Source: Natronospirillum operosum
GTDB taxonomy: Bacteria; Pseudomonadota; Gammaproteobacteria; Pseudomonadales; Natronospirillaceae
NCBI RefSeq assembly: GCF_004768465.1
Contig: NZ_SRMF01000004.1
Location: forward strand, 227,415-291,414
DNA length: 64,000 bases
Reading direction: 5' to 3'
Of this stretch, positions 62,264 to 64,000 are shown in pieces. The position numbers and the translations under genes are program-made. How positions within the stretch are numbered: the stretch's first letter is position 1; each line of letters begins with the position of its first letter. The notes beneath the pieces are model-generated. The model had not been told where the DNA came from. It saw only the letters and a list, made by a program, of their open reading frames with translations, and did not search any database.

Positions 62264-62881
62264 TTATGCCAAGTATGGGCGAACAATACCAAGTGTGTTC
62301 ATGAGTTCCAGAGCTCTGGGATTATCAAGAAGCTTTGCCTTTAAACTATCGCGAAGCGGAAGATTGTCCTCCGGTGCGTCAAGCACCTTGGTGACATAGT
62401 CTTCATGCGAATTGATGCCGTGTTCCTGCTTGGCTTGGTCATAAGCCTGTCTCAGTAATCCAGAGTACTCCCTGAGCTCGTTCTGGAATTTGGCAAGGAA
62501 CTCAGTGTTGGCGCGCATTGTTTGAGTTGCGGAGAACTGATTTTGCATGGATTGCTTCGCGGCGGCAGAAGGCTGAGCATCGACAGTCTGTGTCTCCATC
62601 TTGCTCAGAAGTGCCCGTGTCTCCTTTATGGCTTCGGACGAATTCAGGACACTTTGCTTAGGCATAAAGTCGACCATCCACTTGGGAATGCGGAGACTTT
62701 CCAGCGAGTCCATATCAATCTTGGCCGCCAACTTTCCCTGAGCGGAAATGTTCACCGTACTTGCCTTGGTTGCCCCCGCTCCTCGTTCAGCGATCCTTTG
62801 TGGTGGTGCACTGGTATCCGTGTAGGCATGCCGCGTTTTGTTGCTGACCGGTTGAGTCATTACTCCAATAGGGTTGATCAT
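62264..62881 (-). CDS. Hypothetical protein, 205 residues
   Basis: Not recognised. The N terminus (MINPIGVMTQPVSNKTRHAYTDTSAPPQRIAERGAGATKASTVNISAQGKLAA) looks disordered; the rest is predicted helical and polar, with FLAKFQNELREYSGLLRQAYDQAKQEHGINSHEDYVTKVLDAPEDN near the end. VNISAQGKLA is a phrase often seen in flagellar or secreted-protein leaders. There is no signal peptide or membrane helix. Lower GC than the core genes and its position beside an RHS gene suggest an accessory origin. It could be an RHS-linked accessory or an unrelated protein. Confidence 0.6.
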   Translation of the reverse strand: MINPIGVMTQPVSNKTRHAYTDTSAPPQRIAERGAGATKASTVNISAQGKLAAKIDMDSLESLRIPKWMVDFMPKQSVLNSSEAIKETRALLSKMETQTVDAQPSAAAKQSMQNQFSATQTMRANTEFLAKFQNELREYSGLLRQAYDQAKQEHGINSHEDYVTKVLDAPEDNLPLRDSLKAKLLDNPRALELMNTLGIVRPYLA

Positions 62882-63023
62882 GGCACCTGTCCCTCATGCA
62901 TTGACATCCCCTTCTAAGCAAATAGCATGCCGTGCCCAGTTCAGCCTCGCTCTCAACGATTGACCGGCAATTTGTTGCCGTTGGGTGGCAAGAAATAACA
63001 CGCTATTTGACAGTACGGCATAA

Positions 63024-63551
63024 TCACTCAGGGCGCAGCTTTGATGGAGATGGGGACGATACCTCATCACGTACCATGTCAGATGCCATGTACTCCGTAT
63101 CATTCACTTGGGCGGTCACATAACCAGTCCCCACGGCTAAGCCACTGTTCAGAGCTGCATTAGTTCCATAGAAGGTTGTTGTTGCGATTGCCGCCTGGGT
63201 GCCTCTACTGGCATTGATTGAAGTACCTACCGCACCTGCCAGTTTAGCAGCGGAAGTACCGATTCCTGCCCCGACAGCACCAGAACCTGCGGCAACCAAA
63301 GACTGGTTCACGTTATACTCATCCCTTGTTTCCAATACATGAATTTCAAGCGCTTGAACGGAGGCATCCAGCGCAAAACCCGTCACGCGGAACTCGTCGT
63401 TCTCCCACTGGTGTACTTCCTGGCTGATCAGGGTGCCGTAGTTGGCGTTTTCGGGCAGACTGCCGGGGCCGCCGTTGCCTGCGGGTTCACCGGGCAGGTA
63501 GTTGAGGCTGCGGTAGGGGTTGTTGTCTTGATCCCACTGGCTGTTGTACAA
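63024..63551 (-). pseudogene. RHS/YD-repeat protein, C-terminal part
   Basis: The frame YNSQWDQDNNPYRSLNYLPGEPAGNGGPGSLPENANYGTLISQEVHQWENDEFRVTGFALDASVQALEIHVLE, then a Gly/Ala-rich stretch of 80 residues with weak hydrophobic character (VAAGSGAVGAGIGTSAAKLAGAVG), continues the RHS gene seen to the right but in a different reading frame. The two are separated by a palindromic element with an in-frame TAG. It has no ribosome-binding site of its own, so it is read as the displaced 3' part of the broken gene. The C-terminal sequence matches no toxin family I know. Confidence 0.6.
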
Positions 63552-63617
63552 ACCACATCCCTGTGGTTTGCCCTTCGGGCTCGCTACGCTCGTGCAAATT
63601 CGTTCCCGACGAATTTG
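63549..63617. repeat. REP-like palindromic element inside the RHS gene
   Basis: A 69-base stretch made of CAAACCACA-TCCC-TGTGGTTTG (63549-63570), a GCCC-TTC-GGGC hairpin (63570-63580), CTCGCTACGCTCGTG, and CAAATTCGT-TCCCG-ACGAATTTG (63595-63617). Both outer palindromes have perfect 9-base arms and begin with CAAA. It lies exactly where the RHS frame breaks and looks like an inserted short palindromic repeat. Confidence 0.7.
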
Positions 63618-64000
63618 TCCTGTCTGCCATCATACAGACTGCTGTAGTGGTAGCTGCGCTCCCAGTCGCTGAGTTGGGTATGTGCGCGTCGGTCACGGGC
63701 ATCCCAGGCGTAGTCATACCGGGCGTCGTGCTCGGTGATCTTCTGGGTCATACGGCCCAGGGCGTCATGGGTGTAGTGTTCACTGTCCCCTTTGCCCAGA
63801 TCGACCTGTTGCAGTTGGCCGTTCTGGTTGTACTGGTAGCTGTGGGTCTGGTGTTCCTGGGTGTGGTTGACGCTCGGGTCCCACAGGTGCTCGAACAGGT
63901 GCTGCTGGTCCAGATGGTGTTCATCCCAGACGGACAGCACGCCATTATGGTTGTAAGCCGGGCCACCCCCGCGTGAGTTGCCCGCGCCCGAGTGACGCAG
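63584..64000 (-). pseudogene. RHS/YD-repeat protein, partial, running off the window
   Basis: The frame is open to the window end, so the gene's 5' part lies outside. YD-repeat units are clear: YQYNQNGQLQQVDLGKGDSEHYTHDALGRMTQKITEHDARYDYAWDARDRRAHTQLSDWERSYHYSSLYDGRQ. The frame then enters the palindromic element and stops at TAG after ...DKFVGNEFARA. RHS proteins are large polymorphic cell-surface or secreted toxins with a variable C-terminal tip; here the conserved core seems to be cut from its tip by an insertion, so the gene is probably inactive or makes a truncated product. Confidence 0.75.

Noticed and set aside
62264..62881. FlgM-like anti-sigma factor
   Set aside because: The VNISAQG phrase is similar to flagellar leaders, but the protein is twice the length of FlgM and lacks its conserved C-terminal helices.

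Overview
The window is 64 kb of chromosomal DNA from a Gram-negative gammaproteobacterium, probably an Oceanospirillales/Pseudomonadales-type, motile and facultatively respiring organism. The grounds are lipid A/core genes (lpxL, waaA), tolC, glnE, the tolC-nudF-yqiB-cpdA-parE gene order shared with E. coli, anaerobic ubiquinone genes ubiT/ubiU/ubiV, oxygen-independent hemN, and a sigma-28 promoter before a chemoreceptor. Genus cannot be fixed by reading alone. No tRNA, rRNA, CRISPR array or complete insertion sequence was seen.

Layout. 0-9 kb is an accessory-looking stretch: a LacI regulator, an orphan HepT-type toxin RNase beside a DUF1801 protein, tag, a TetR/YciI unit, a Fic protein under an AT-rich array of repeated operators, an AraC regulator divergent from an NmrA-like gene, small membrane proteins with a TetR regulator, and a DUF6455 protein. 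9-16.4 kb is an anaerobic-metabolism block: ubiT-ipdC divergent from ubiUV, and hemN-moeA-(four-cysteine protein). Three FNR/Anr-type boxes lie at 8431, 11350 and 16449, and the middle one sits at class II distance from promoters on both strands. 16.4-38.4 kb is housekeeping: glnE-lpxL-GNAT, waaA, tolC, nudF-yqiB-cpdA-parE, guaB-guaA-tadA-MFS, glgC-glgA, argF, grxD.

38.4-52.3 kb is the most interesting region: what looks like a complete sulfo-Entner-Doudoroff island for sulfoquinovose (the sulfonated sugar of plant and algal sulfolipid). Eight tightly packed minus-strand genes give a sulfoquinovosidase of the YihQ family, mutarotase, SQ dehydrogenase, lactonase, IlvD/Edd-type dehydratase, HpaI-type aldolase, sulfolactaldehyde dehydrogenase and a TauE-type exporter. 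A divergent three-gene TRAP transporter is the likely importer. Both arms start from strong promoters, each with a TTCGTAGCGCTACGAA-type operator just after the -10 box, and a LacI-family regulator lies at the far end. A chemoreceptor with a sigma-28 promoter follows the TRAP genes.

54.6-64 kb holds an MFS transporter, a 2-hydroxyacid dehydrogenase/tesA pair divergent from ybbA-ybbP, a 2-Cys peroxiredoxin, a small lipoprotein, an unrecognised 205-residue protein, and an RHS/YD-repeat gene that runs off the window end and is broken by a 69-base palindromic element.

Functional calls rest on motif recognition and gene context; no database search was possible.
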